Assembly: GCA_037176845.1 (NCBI GenBank)
Contig: JAYKXP010000007.1
Span: 1-64,000, forward strand
Direction of reading: 5' to 3'
DNA length: 64,000 nucleotides
Source: Paramarasmius palmivorus
Lineage: Eukaryota; Basidiomycota; Agaricomycetes; Agaricales; Marasmiaceae
The notes beneath the pieces are model-generated. The model had not been told where the DNA came from and made no database searches. It saw only the letters and a program-made list of their open reading frames with translations. Below, one piece after another: positions 39,905 to 51,731 of this stretch (positions within the stretch are counted from its first letter, which is position 1; the number at the start of each line of letters is the position of its first letter). Both the position numbers and the translations under genes were made by a program.

Positions 39905-42900
39905 TTAGTGTACAATTTCGACTGTGAGATCGCCCTGGTTGATAGAATCGCCTGGGGTAATATATTATTAGCTGGAATATCCAACCTGAAAGAAGGAAAG
40001 TACAAACCCTCTTTGACAAGAACACGCTTGACGTGGCCAGAGACAGGGGCGGTGACGGCGGATTCCATCTAGTAATAACATACATAGTTAGCAAGCAAAG
40101 ACTTCGTTTCAATTGGATGATCGACTTCACCTTCATGGCGCTGAGAACTAGTAGGAGATTGAGAGTGAGTGCGCTTGTATATGGATTTAATTAATTGGAT
40201 TCATACCGCAGACGGGGTCGCCCTTCTTGATTTCTTGGCCTTCCTTCACCCTGACCTCGACGACAACACCAGACATTGGCGCACCAACTGATCCAGGATC
40301 TGTGGTGGCCTTCTCCCGTGAAACAGTTTCGACAGCTGAGTTCTTGTCTTCGACTGATACAGCCCGAACCTAGAAGTTTTTGATATCAATCATAGAAATC
40401 TATGTGTCATTCTGCTAAGAAAAGAACGAACCTCTCCGTTGACCTCAAACCAAACATCACGTTGAGCGCGACCCTCTACGACCGGACCAACCGCCATGAG
40501 GCGGATGATCAACGTCTTACCCTTCTCGATCGAAATGTGCATTTCTTCTCCAACATCTGGACGGCCAAGGAAATAACGCGTGGGTACGACGCTATCATGT
40601 CCTTATCAGCATATGACGGATGATGACGACAATGTTTATGCCAACCTCAGGTCGCCATACTTCTCCAGGAAGGCCTGATATTCTTCGAAGACCTGAAAGA
40701 TATGGATTAACCCCAGGTACAATCCCGCGCAACAAGCGACGAACCTTGGGGTACATGACATACGAGGTAACATCGGCATCTGTAATGTGCTTGCCAAACT
40801 TGCTGCGTAGCTCGGCTTTGATCTTCTTGAAATCCAAAGGTTCCATGGTTGCACCAGGACGGCCGTCGATACGTGGCTTGTTCCTGATAATTTTCGTGCG
40901 AAGAGGCTCAGGGAACCCTCCTACTGGCTGACCGAGATAACCTTGGAAGAACTCAACAACAGAAGACGGGAAGTCAAGCTGGTCGGCACGTTCCAGAACA
41001 TCTTTCTTCGAGAAGTTGTTCGACGTCATCCATTGTGCGAAATCGCCTACAACTTTTGAAGTAGGAGTAACCTGATGGATTTTTGTTTGTCATCCGTGAT
41101 AAACAAGTAGAAGTAGCGAACCTTGACGACTCTTCCGCACTATTAACGTATAAAGACGTCAGTATCCCGTCCTAAGGCCGTAAGTAATTTTAGTCGTACC
41201 AGTTCGTTGGCTTCAATGTACTTCTGTTTGACAACTGAAAATAGAATGGCGTGAGTTCAGCCAACATCAGAGTAATAAGGTCGACTTACCGGACCATTGT
41301 GTTCCGAGACCGAGCTGCGCTGCTTGGAACTATCGAGATATAGATGTAGTCAGCGATAAACGTCACGGGAGAAGTCATGGCATACCATGAGGTTAGTATA
41401 CTGTCCTCCAGGCATCTCATGGTCGAATACGCTAGAATCGGATGCGCGAACATTTGCCTCGAAACAGCTGTACAGCATCCGGACTTGACTCCAGTAGAGG
41501 TTGAGGGCTTGAATGTCCTCGTATCGAATACCGGTTCCTAGGGAGGTTTGTTCAAGAGCCATGCAAACGGCACCCATTGATGGCTGAGATGTCAAGCCAG
41601 ACATGCCTGGTATCATGGTGAGTCTCCATGGATGTCTAGATCATATTCGTCTTACTGTCGATAGCTACATCCACGACATCTGCCCCAGCGGCAGCGCAAG
41701 CCAGCATGCTAGCGGCGGCAATTCCGGCGGTATCGTGTGAGTGAACATGGATTGGGATGTCAGGGTGAGCTTTTCGTATGGCACCGATTAGTCTGGAAGT
41801 CGCAATTAGTGCAAAAACATAATGTGATGGGATACAGATTCCTCACAATTTTGCGGCTTCTGGTTTGAGCAGACCGGCCATGTCTTTAACACCGATAACG
41901 TGGACACCCTCCTTGACGAGCTGATCAATGAGGTCAAGGTAGTATTGAAGCGTATACTTGGTTTCCTTGGGACTCGCGACGTCTCCGCTGTAACACACAA
42001 CAGCTTCGACGACACCACCGGCCTTCTTGGCGGCATCAATACCGAGGCGCATCTACAAAAGTCATCAGTAAAAAGAAACCAAAAAGATTTCTTACATCGA
42101 CATACATTTTCTATGTAAGACGGAGTGAGTAATAAGATAAGCAATTGACCGCACATGTCGACCACGTACCGAAGTAGTTCAAGGAGTCAAAGACACGGAA
42201 GATATCCAGTCCATTCTCAACAGCTTTCTTGGAGAAGTCGTAGATCGCATTATCACTGATCACTGGTGGTTAGACAACTATAATACTAGTGAACACAAGA
42301 AGACGTACGGGTAGCTTGTGTAACCAACTCCGTTAGCACCACGAACCAATGCTTGCAGAGGAATGTTCGGAACGAGTTTACGGATAGTACGCTGAAGAAA
42401 ATGGTAAGCTCGATTGAATGGCCATCACCAGGCGACGTACCAATCGTTCCCAAGGGTCTTCGTACAAGAACCTCATGGCGACGTCAAAGGTGGCGCCACC
42501 CCAGCATTCGAGGCTGTAAGCATTTGCCAGAGCCCAGCTGGTTTCTTTTGCAATGTTGACCATATCAAGCGTTCTCAGACGGGTGGCGAGAAGAGACTGG
42601 TGTGCATCACGCCAAGTTGTGTCCATGATAAGACAACCGGGATATTCTCGCACCGCTTTGGCGAATGCTTCAGGACCTTTTTCGACAATAATGTTTCGCC
42701 AGCCAACTTCGCACGGGACTGAGGTGTCCAGAGGTGGGCCATTGGGGTCATCTCGGTTGGGCAACTTGGGAATGACGATGTCATCTTTGAGACCGGGTTC
42801 ACCCTAATGAAGTTGGGTCAACAATTCGCTTGAACTACCGCAGGAACTGAAGAACTACCATTTGGCCCTTGATAGAGCTTCCATTAACAGCAAGATCTCC

Positions 42901-44924
42901 GAGATATGCGAGCAGCTTCTGAGCACGGTTCTGGCTCTGGACGAGCTTGAACAGGTCCGGAGTGTCATCGATGAACTGGTGAAGGATCAATGAGTACAAT
43001 CTCCTTCTAGAGTACTACAGTCATACCGTTGTCCACGTCTTGCCGCCGATGAACACGTCATGTGTCAGAAGTCGGAACAAGAATGGAATGTTGGTCTACA
43101 AATGACCAGAGTAAGTAAAGAATCTGAGAGTCTTTTTCTACTTAAACTCGCCTTTACACCCCTAATACGGAATTCAACGAGGGCGCGAAGCATCTTTCTG
43201 CGGGCAACCTCGTAAGTTGTGCCACTGACACTGCATTTCACAAGCAAGCTATCATAGTGCGGCTATAACCTCACTGTCAACTTCATGGACAAGCATAGAA
43301 TCTGATTTACTCGCCGTAATCTGAGCACCTGCAAAGCCAGAAGACGCGTCCAAACGTACTCCGTTACCACCTGCACTGCGGTAAACTTCGATCTTGCCGG
43401 TATCTGGCTGGAAGCCCGCAGCAGCGTCTTCGGTAGTGATACGGCATTGGATGGCAAACCCGCGCTTCGTAATAGCATCTTGGGTCAAGCCAAGTTGAGG
43501 GAGGGTAGCTCCAGCGGCAATTTGAATCTGAGCAGCGACGATGTCAATGCCAGTAATCTCCTCTGCGAAGCATACATGTTAACACTATCATAGTACGGGA
43601 TTTTCCCACTTACCGGTAATAGTGTGCTCGACTTGAATACGAGGGTTGATTTCAATGAAGTAATGCCTTCCCATCTGATCTACAAGGAATTCTGCCGTTC
43701 CAGCATTGCGATATCCAACGCTCTTTGCGAGCTTGATAGCATCCGACAAGATCGCGTTCCTGATCTCGTCCGGAAGGTGTGTAGCCGGAGCAACTTCAAC
43801 AACCTTTTGATGCCTCCTCTGAACCGAGCAATCACGCTCAAAGAGATGAATAGTATTGCCTTCTGCATCTGCAAGAAGCTGGACTTCGATGTGGCGAGGA
43901 CGTTCCAAGAAACGCTCGATGAAAACAGTTCCGTCTCCAAATGCAGCCTTTGCCTCGCTAACAGCACGCTCGAAAGAGTTCTTGAAATCGGACTGCTCAC
44001 GGACGACACGCATCCCACGTCCGCCTCCACCCATGGCGGCCTTGATGATGACTAGTAAAAACCACGTGAAATGTGAAAATGTGAAATGATCACGGTGATA
44101 GAAGACGCGTACCCGGGAAGCCATACTCCTTGATGAATGCTTCACCTTCCTCGTACGAACCAACTGGCCCAGGAGTCCCAGGAACCACTGGAACGTTGAC
44201 TTTCATAGCTGCCGGAGAAAGTGAGACACATTGGCCCGGTTTTCAGGTCACATGGAAACGAACCGAGTGTACGAGCCTTGGTCTTGTCACCGAGGCCATC
44301 GATGACCTCCGGAGAAGGACCGATAAATGCAATTCCAGCTTGCTCAACTTTTCTGGCGAATGTGGCATTTTCAGAGAGGAAACCATATCTTTGTGCTGGG
44401 TCAGACGCGCGTGAACCATAAAAGACGCGATAACGCACCCAGGGTGGATCATATCGACGCCGTGCTCCAGAGCAATCTTGATGATCTCATCTTGTGCGAG
44501 ATATGCAGCGACGGGAGTTAGGCCCTTACCGACTTGGTAGGCCTCGTCCGACTAGATTCCAGCTGATTAGCATTGATCCAGCGTTGCTACGGTGGTAACC
44601 ACACACCTTTTGTCGGTGAGCAGACAAACGATCCTCGTAAGAATAGATAGCGACGGTGTGCATTGCAAGCTCATGAGCCGTTCGGAAGACACGGATTGCG
44701 ATTTCCTGATAGGTGGTTGACATTGAGTAGGGTGTTAGATAGAGCGATCAGAGGGCACTTACGCCTCGATTGGCTACTAGAATCTTCGTCAAAGGCCCAC
44801 CATGGCCTGCGGCTTTCCTACGCATCGTCTGGATCGAGTGGACTGGTGTACCGGGGGCGCTGGGCGACCCAGCGAACAATGGCGCCAACCTTGGTGGATG
44901 GAGCGTCGACATATCGGAACTCAT
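39905..44924 (-). CDS. PYC1: Pyruvate carboxylase
   Basis: This biotin enzyme carboxylates pyruvate to oxaloacetate, refilling the TCA cycle and feeding gluconeogenesis; the fungal form is usually cytosolic. Start ATG is at 44924 and the protein is about 1,190 aa in many exons. Order: biotin carboxylase domain ([17 protein letters not shown], the ATP-grasp loop [35 protein letters not shown]); carboxyltransferase domain ([20 protein letters not shown] with the metal-binding Asp, [31 protein letters not shown]); then [16 protein letters not shown] and [11 protein letters not shown]; then the biotinyl domain with SAMKMESAV carrying the biotinylated Lys. The last exon encodes [14 protein letters not shown] and ends at 39905. 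Introns checked, such as [15 protein letters not shown] and NEL|CGRVVK, are canonical. It is convergent with the nitronate monooxygenase gene, with 86 bp between stops. Confidence 0.97.
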
Positions 44925-45269
44925 GGTGATTGCTTCACGACCACTAGAGCCTTGTGGAATTTAAGGAGATCTAGACCGTGAAAAATGTAGAGGTGGATGG
45001 GGTGGGTAGATGACGGTGGTAGGAAGGAAAGATGGCAGATTTGAGTTAAGCCGTTGCGACAAAATATCTACAAGCACACGGTACCGCGGTCTTTCACTTT
45101 TCCTCTTTGAACCTCAGATCCCGCTGTATAACCGCTAACGATACAGAGTATTTACTCGGCTTCTTGGTATGCGGAGTGACAAGTCAGGTTATTTGGTATA
45201 CCTCGATATCTATCTCTAGTTTCCACGTCCGAGTCGTAAATACGCTTGACATCCCGCAGTTATCGTACT
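44925..45269. other. Intergenic, pyruvate carboxylase promoter / VRG4 3' flank
   Basis: Both genes are on the minus strand, so this 345-bp stretch holds the pyruvate carboxylase promoter and the VRG4 3' end. No gene or repeat is visible. Confidence 0.5.
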
Positions 45270-46945
45270 CTACGGCTTTCTCGCACTCAAAGGTATAATG
45301 CTATCGGCTTGCATGCGACTTTCAGCCTTCTTTTGATTGTTCTTTGCCACAGCGTACAGTACTCCAGCGAAGAATCCAACCGCAATGGCCGACACGGAGC
45401 CAAGAGTTACTGCATCTCCGAAAAAGATCATTCCCGATGCAGCGACAGGTAATTTGTTCAGTGCTCCAACCATGCTAGATAGTGAAATTAGATAGAATGT
45501 TCGTCGTTAGCTGCACAATATTGCCAATAGCAACGATAACCAGACTGTACCTGTACGTTGTACTGCTCGTAACTCGGATACACCAAGCGGTCGTATAGGA
45601 GATACCAACGGCGGCAGCGCCCGAGAACGCGATAGCCATTAAGAGAAAGTTCCGTGTATCTTCGGGGCTGAGCAAGAGATGTGTATTGTCAGTGTCAGGT
45701 GCAAATGTCAGGTGGGTATGATGTGGCGCCTACAAGTTGCGATTGAGGTTCTCAGTACCCCAGTCCTCCAACACGATCGAGAAAAGTGCGAGGACAGGGA
45801 TTGAAAGCAAATTAGAATAGAACATAGAGTCCCAATCCGAGAAGCCTGTTATCTTGATTCTTTTACGCATAGTAAGAACCTTCGGATTCGGAAGCGGAGA
45901 TGAATGAGTTTCGTTAATTTTAGAACGGAACGGCACATCCTCACTCACGTAGGCTGCGCTGGTTAAGCAATTGACAAGCATCCAAAAGTATCCAATGTTC
46001 AACTTATGCACCACCTCCGTCATATTTTGCAGTGAGCCCAAACTAATAGAAGACCCGACCGCCGGGGTCGCAGAAGCCAAAGCTGAGGTGACGTCGGACC
46101 AGGCTGCGATGACGGAGGAAAGTACCTGTAATTATATAAGTGTCAGCGCAGCGTTGCCTCCTATTTCACGCTTCATGAACCTACCATGAATATGAAAGAT
46201 ACAAAGGTAAGGCCCGTTACTCGTCCACCAAACCAGATGACTTCTCCGTATGCCTATCAAGCATCCGTCAATCAACCAATCTTGCGGAAATACCGGATAT
46301 TTAATTACAATAAGAATGATGGTCAAATTCTTGAATATGGTGTACACGGGTATGCTGAGATATTGCTAGGAACCAAACATGAACATGGCTGACAGGGTGA
46401 TTGAATAGGACCTGCGTCACTCACCAGACTTTTTGAGCCAGTGTATATTACCCAGACCTGCACAATAGGATTTAACGCTTCTAACGCCTATTAGGGGATG
46501 GGCGATACCGACCAACATGAAGCTTATAGGGAACCACGTCTTCGCGTCTTGCCAATCGAACGACCGGAATGATATGATACCCATCTTCTTGACAAGCAGC
46601 ACTACCATGATGCACACAGAAGACTGAATGCATAACAAAAGGAAGTTCATGGAAAAGTTGGCTCCAGACACTACGAACTGGGGTGTTTTGGTGTATTAGT
46701 ACCTCAAAAATGCAGTTCTAGCGTGGGTTGCGCACTTTGTTAACTACTGTCATCAGAATCGACGCGAAGCAGTAGCAGACTACTGGAGGAACTGTCGATA
46801 ATATGCATTAGCCAAGGTTGAGTCAGACTACCTGCGACGCACCAGCAGATAATTGCACATTTTGCTCGTTCTGGCCAGTCCCCATCGCCAACGCCTTCTT
46901 AACCTCTGCGACATCTTCGGGTTGTTTGCCGCTGGCTGAAGCCAT
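45270..46945 (-). CDS. VRG4: Golgi GDP-mannose transporter
   Basis: The product imports GDP-mannose into the Golgi lumen for mannan and glycolipid synthesis. Start ATG is at 46945 ([20 protein letters not shown]). The 38-residue cytosolic N-terminus is followed by about ten membrane segments, among them [80 protein letters not shown] and a C-terminal [20 protein letters not shown]. The substrate-binding motif GALNKLP is exact. The partner FYNN motif reads FYSN here ([12 protein letters not shown]). The C-terminus is hydrophilic and ends SARKP. Family length is about 330-400 aa; this one is within that range. GDP-mannose specificity is inferred from GALNK. Confidence 0.93.
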
Positions 46946-47343
46946 GTCCGAGATTATATGTCAATGACAAGAATAAAAGAATCGAAAGAATGCTGCGACA
47001 GTATGCCTGTCCAGCTGAGGCTTGACTTGTGCTTAACCTCAAGGTGAAAGCTAGTGAAAGAGAAGAGATAATAATAGCCGGACCGTCTAGACCCATACGT
47101 GTCGCTTGTTACATATAGTGCTCGCATGATCATGGACATTTCAACGTTCTCGCAGTTGCCTCATTCCTATGTTTTTTCTTTTATGCTCTCTAATCCTCGA
47201 TATGAAGAAATGTAGTGTCGACAATGGATAGAATGATCTCGAAAAGTCAGGGCGACCGCGACGGGTAGGAAATCCGGACTAGAAAATAGTCGACTTCCTT
47301 TTTCAGCTTCACCGGCGCAAAGGGCTTTTCTTCTTGACTCACT
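46946..47343. promoter_or_regulatory. 398-bp shared divergent promoter (VRG4 / pyridoxal kinase)
   Basis: The gap lies between divergent start codons. No conserved reading frame is visible, and no TATA box is evident close to either ATG. Confidence 0.5.
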
Positions 47344-48606
47344 ATGTCGACAGGCAGTGGTCGTATCCTCAGCGTGCAATCTCATGTAGCCTATGGTTAT
47401 GTGGGTGGAAAAGCGGCCGTATTTCCTCTACAATGCCTGGGCTATGATGTTGACGTATGTGCTGACACTTTGCTTTATCTTCGTTCACCGATCTTCATTA
47501 GTAGTAGGTCGTCCACACAGTCCATTTTTCTAATCATGCAGGTATGAATGTTCACAATATATGCGATTCGACCGTTTTTGATAAAGTTTATAGGCTATGC
47601 TCGTGCTGGAGGGACCAAAACCTCTGCAGACGAATTAAGATCCATCTTCAATGCTATGCAAACGAACGAGCTCATGGATCCCAGTCGCCTTCTTACGGGG
47701 TACATTCCCAATGCTGAAGCCCTTGAGGCAGTCAAGGAGCTAGCCGAAAGACTCCTCAAACAGAAGAAGGATCTGATATACCTCCTCGACCGTATGCCAT
47801 TCTCCAATTCGATTGTTTACAGAGTAACCGAATAACAATTCAGCGGTGATGGGTGACTCGGGACGCCTATACGTGGCCCCAGATGTCATACCTGTGTACA
47901 AAAGCATGCTCCCTTTGGCTACTATTATCACACCTAATTGGTTCGAGGTCGAGTGCGTTGTTTCCGTTGAAGACTTGACTTGAACAACTATGCTTACTCC
48001 GCAGATAGGACGCTGACAGAAACACCTCTCAACTCCCTATCAGCTCTTCGATCAGCCCTTGACAGTCTCCACACAAAATTCGGGGTTCCCAACGTTGTCA
48101 TCAGTTCCATTCCACTCCAAACGTGGTTGGCAGATGCTCTACCTACCAACATCAAGCCTCCAGGGAATGAACAAGGTCAACATCTCTTGTGCATTGCGTC
48201 AAGTAGGGACAGGCGCAGGGGCGATGGTAGGCCGGTCGTGCATGCACAGACCGTTCCGCTTCTGCCTGGCTACTTTTCTGGAGTCGGTGACCTCTTTTCG
48301 GCTTTACTTCTCGGTCACTACCATCCTTCGGAGTCATATCATGGCGATATTACCCCCCTTTCACATGCGGCTTCGCTCGCACTTTCAAAGACACACCTCG
48401 TACTCACAAGGACGCTCCGCCATTCTCAAACATTACCACCGGAGGAACAACTGCCTACAGACGATGAAATGGATAAGGCTGAGCCAATGAGAAAGGTCAG
48501 ACGGATGCGGGGAAGGGAGCTCAGACTTGTTCAAAGTATGGACATCATCACTGCACCAGACGCAGGCGACCGAGAGCTTGTGAGATGGGAAGAATTAGAA
48601 TTTTAA
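47344..48606 (+). CDS. BUD16: Pyridoxal kinase (PfkB/ribokinase family)
   Basis: The enzyme phosphorylates pyridoxal, pyridoxamine and pyridoxine in the PLP salvage pathway. Start ATG is at 47344. The N-terminal core is [40 protein letters not shown], then HAGY. Next come [20 protein letters not shown] and [12 protein letters not shown]. The ATP and catalytic region is [20 protein letters not shown], where GVGD holds the catalytic Asp. The C-terminal part (after residue about 290) is charged and longer than in bacterial PdxK. All introns splice canonically; the one after FEVE uses the acceptor GATAG at about 48008. The PLP it helps make is not used by the iron-sulfur serine dehydratase in this window. 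Confidence 0.94.
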
Positions 48607-48928
48607 CATTATCTAGACATTAAAACAGATAACACTGGAGTGGAAATACACGTACATGTACAGCTAGTGATTCTGGATGTCCTGGACACCTCAAATTCCT
48701 ATAGCTATATATGCATAGCCTTGACTTTGCAGACTCATCTAGTAAACCACGCTAATACCAGTTCTCCCATGATGTAGTTTATGAACCATCTAGTTGGTTG
48801 TACAATGGTCTAATATATGACATTACTAGGATGCGATGAAACTAGGCAAACTTTTGAAGGGTTGAATACGCCAGCTAACTAATAGTTGTCAGTAGACGTC
48901 AAAGAGAATGCAAAAACGTGTCTCACGA
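48607..48928. other. Intergenic between convergent pyridoxal kinase and MRPL7
   Basis: This is a 322-bp 3'-3' gap. It is AT-rich, has short ATATAT words, and probably carries both 3' untranslated regions. No gene is seen. Confidence 0.5.
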
Positions 48929-49816
48929 TCACTCGCTACGAATAAAGGGTATCTGGAAGCCAGAGACCAGCGCCCGCGCACGATCTTGTGCTCCTACGCC
49001 GGTCGCATTGGTGATGAAGTGTATGTGCATACCGTACATTTTTGGGTAAGCATCCATATTGACTTCGATCTGAGGGAAGTAACCCATGGCTTCCGGACCG
49101 AGACCGAACGAAACTACGCCAGCTACGGCACTCGGTACCTTTGTGTTGGCCGATGCTGGAGGGAGCTGAACACCCTGAAAATCTCTGAGACGCGGCAGTA
49201 CAAACTCCACAAGGGTGCCTATAAAGTCGTACATGCTCTGTCCCTTCAGAGTTACTTTGGCACCAATTGGCAGGCCTTTTCGAACCCATCCCGAGACCGT
49301 TTTCTTTCCCCGTGTGATTTGTACACCTTCTACTGCGTGCTGGCCTCCGCCTTGGAATGTCTCTCCTGACAGGGCACGGAGAGCCATGATAACCGATAGA
49401 AGGCTACTCCGATTGTTAATTGCGTCCTTCGCCATGGTGTGTATCTGCACTGCTTCTAGTCGAGTAATATTCTCCGGTGTGGAAGGTGGGGGTGGTTTAC
49501 GGCCAATTTGGTGGTCGCCACCAACTGGAGGATTATGTCGGTATTTCGAGTAAGGGTCCTCGGGGTCGTATCTTAACCTGATGTTTCGGGGTGCAGGTCG
49601 CGGCCCAAGTTCATGCTTGTATGTCATATACATCACGTCGTCACGCAATGTGGCAAAATAGTGGTCCTGTAAACGACACGGCGCGAATTCTCGTGTAAGG
49701 ATCTTGACGTGAGGTCGGGGGAGTTTTGTCCGGGAGTCAATTTTGAGAGGTTTTTGAACTGAAGGGGGACGACCAAAGCGCATGAGGCTACGCGCCTTCC
49801 ATGTTTGTGTAGACAT
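48929..49816 (-). CDS. MRPL7: Mitochondrial large-subunit ribosomal protein uL5m
   Basis: This is a single-exon gene of 295 aa. The protein is the mitochondrial form of ribosomal protein L5, which binds 5S-like regions of the large subunit or the intersubunit bridge. The basic N-terminus MSTQTWKARSLMRFGRPPSV fits mitochondrial import. The conserved L5 blocks are in the second half: SLLSVIMALRALSGETFQGG, VRKGLPIGAKVTLKGQSMYD, FIGTLVEFVLPRLRDFQGVQ, and SFGLGPEAMGYFPQIEVNMD, then a C-terminal MHIHFITNATGVGAQDRARA. It is extended at the N-terminus relative to bacterial L5, as in yeast Mrpl7. Lack of introns is unusual in this window. Confidence 0.93.
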   Translation of the reverse strand: MSTQTWKARSLMRFGRPPSVQKPLKIDSRTKLPRPHVKILTREFAPCRLQDHYFATLRDDVMYMTYKHELGPRPAPRNIRLRYDPEDPYSKYRHNPPVGGDHQIGRKPPPPSTPENITRLEAVQIHTMAKDAINNRSSLLSVIMALRALSGETFQGGGQHAVEGVQITRGKKTVSGWVRKGLPIGAKVTLKGQSMYDFIGTLVEFVLPRLRDFQGVQLPPASANTKVPSAVAGVVSFGLGPEAMGYFPQIEVNMDAYPKMYGMHIHFITNATGVGAQDRARALVSGFQIPFIRSE

Positions 49817-50149
49817 CTACTGTAACATCTGAGTCATGTAAAACCGTCTTAAAACTCGTTCACGCACCTTTAAACTCAGCTTTTGCCTCGCGTCCAAGAC
49901 TTAGAACCAAAGTGCAATACGGTGACCTAAAACACACCTCTTAGATAAATTTTTGGAAGAACTCGTGCATAAACGTACCTTGTCCGCCTCAAACTTTGCA
50001 AAGCAATTGCAGGACGGGTCCAAACGAGATCCAACCGGTGGAGGTATTGAAATTCAAAGCAGCCAGTTTTCGTTTACATTTGCTTGTCAAGAGCTTCCGG
50101 CCTTCCTTGGCCTACCCCGGATAGGCGCTGGAAATTTTTGGTTTCGTCA
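49817..50149. promoter_or_regulatory. 333-bp shared divergent promoter (MRPL7 / RIM2)
   Basis: Both flanking genes encode mitochondrial proteins and start divergently from this gap. Co-expression through shared control is plausible but not shown. Canonical GT and AG words near 49818-49930 could mark a 5' leader intron of MRPL7. Confidence 0.5.
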
Positions 50150-51322
50150 ATGTCTGCTTCTGCCTCCACCTCCGAGGGCTCGTCCTCGTGGGTCCCAGCC
50201 AAATCATGGAAGCACTTTGTTGCTGGAGGGTATGTAACAACACTCCTCACTCCTTTCTACCGTCGTTAATTGCAATACTGGTGGCAGATTGGGAGGAATG
50301 TGCGGCGCGATAGTCACCTCCCCCTTCGACGTGGTCAAAACTAGACTCCAGTCTTCCCTATTTGCTCACCACGCTCCTACTGTAAACGTTGTTGGTGGTG
50401 CAGTCGTTGCCGGAGCTGGCGCAGGATCCGGCAGAGGATTATTATACAACTTTGTCGAAACAGGTCATATTCTACGGTACGTGTATCCAGCATCCTCTTG
50501 GTCTCAGAACGTTCATCCCAGTATCTTGCAGAAACATCTACCGTGAAGAATCCCCGCGTGCTCTTTTCAAAGGTCTCGGTCCAACACTAGTCGGCGTCAT
50601 CCCAGCGCGCTCGATAAACTTTTACACCTATGGCAATGGGAAGCAAATCATAGCCCATTATTTCAACCAGGGCCAGGAAAACTCTTACGTTCATCTCGCT
50701 GCCGCTGCAGTAGCTGGTATTGCTACCGGCACAGCTACCAACCCCATATGGGTTGTAAAGACTCGGTTACAGCTTGCAAGCGTGGCAAAGGGAGTGGATG
50801 CTGATGTCGCCGGTATCATCGAGAAGGGTGGAGTCAGTAGATGGGGCGGCTCTTGGCTAATGATCACAAAGATTATGAGAGAGGAGGGCATAAGGGGCTT
50901 TTACAAGGGTTTGAGTGCATCTTACCTGGGAGTAACTGAAGGGACCATTCAGTGGGTGTTGTATGAGCGGCTAAAGAAGACGACACAGGGAACGCAGCTG
51001 GAGTGGGCAGGGATGGTAGGAAGTGCTGGTACGGCAAAGTGCATTGCCAGTCTGATAACATATCCACATGAGGCAGGCTTGTCATTTTTCTCTCTTCGTC
51101 TGTTACTAACATTCAGTTCAGGTCATCCGAACACGATTACGACAGCCCAAGGTGAACGGTATAATAAAATACACTGGACTGGTACAGACACTACGTCTCA
51201 TCATCAAAGAAGAGGGCGCCAAAGCATTATATGGTGGCTTGAGTGCCCACTTGATGAGAGTGGTGCCCAATGCTGCGGTTATGTACTCGATATACGAGGG
51301 TATAATGCGCTGGGACGCATAG
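50150..51322 (+). CDS. RIM2: Mitochondrial pyrimidine-nucleotide carrier
   Basis: This is a mitochondrial carrier family member with three repeats, each with the PxD/ExxK/R signature: SPFDVVKTRL, NPIWVVKTRL and YPHEVIRTRL. Start ATG is at 50150 (MSASASTSEGSSSW), then KHFVAGGLGGMCGAIV. The long loop after the first repeat (Gly/Ala-rich, VVAGAGAGSGRG) and EESPRALFKGLGPTLVGVIP, ARSINFYTYGNGKQI match yeast Rim2, which exchanges pyrimidine nucleotides across the inner membrane and supports mtDNA maintenance. The C-terminus is LMRVVPNAAVMYSIYEG. The intron at 51073-51121 splits PHE|VIRTR and starts with GC instead of GT; its branch site is TTACTAAC. The other introns are GT-AG. Transport specificity is inferred from family similarity. 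Confidence 0.92.
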
Positions 51323-51731
51323 ACGCCATATCCTCATCCTCCTGGTACTACCATTTTAAACACAATCTTCCGATTCGACCCAGGTCTGTGCGATGCTGGA
51401 GTCACTAACCTGCTTCTGTCATACTCCCGCACACAAAAACACCACTTCTTCCCCATAGATCGGACTCTAACCCCCTTCTCATTTGTTATTGTTGGTTGGT
51501 CTTGTATATCCTACATTACTTTCAGGTTATTGCATTATATGTATCATAAGCATTTTATAGTACCTACACTGATGAATTATACGAGGAAAATGTTCCATGC
51601 GTCGGATGAGGAGCAGCTACAAAGTTCGCAAAGTTTGAGGAGCTCCAGCTCCAGCAAAGTTTCACACGCTCTCTTCCATCGCAGCCAAATCACAGCCGCT
51701 GCCTCGCCATTACTCACACTAAGTACACCTC
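51323..51731. other. Intergenic between RIM2 and ARP2
   Basis: No gene is seen. The stretch contains an AT-rich part near 51480-51560, consistent with the RIM2 3' end, then the ARP2 promoter. Confidence 0.5.

Noticed and set aside
43624..44055. Plus-strand 143-codon frame
   Set aside because: It is antisense to the biotin carboxylase domain of pyruvate carboxylase, whose motifs are clear on the minus strand.
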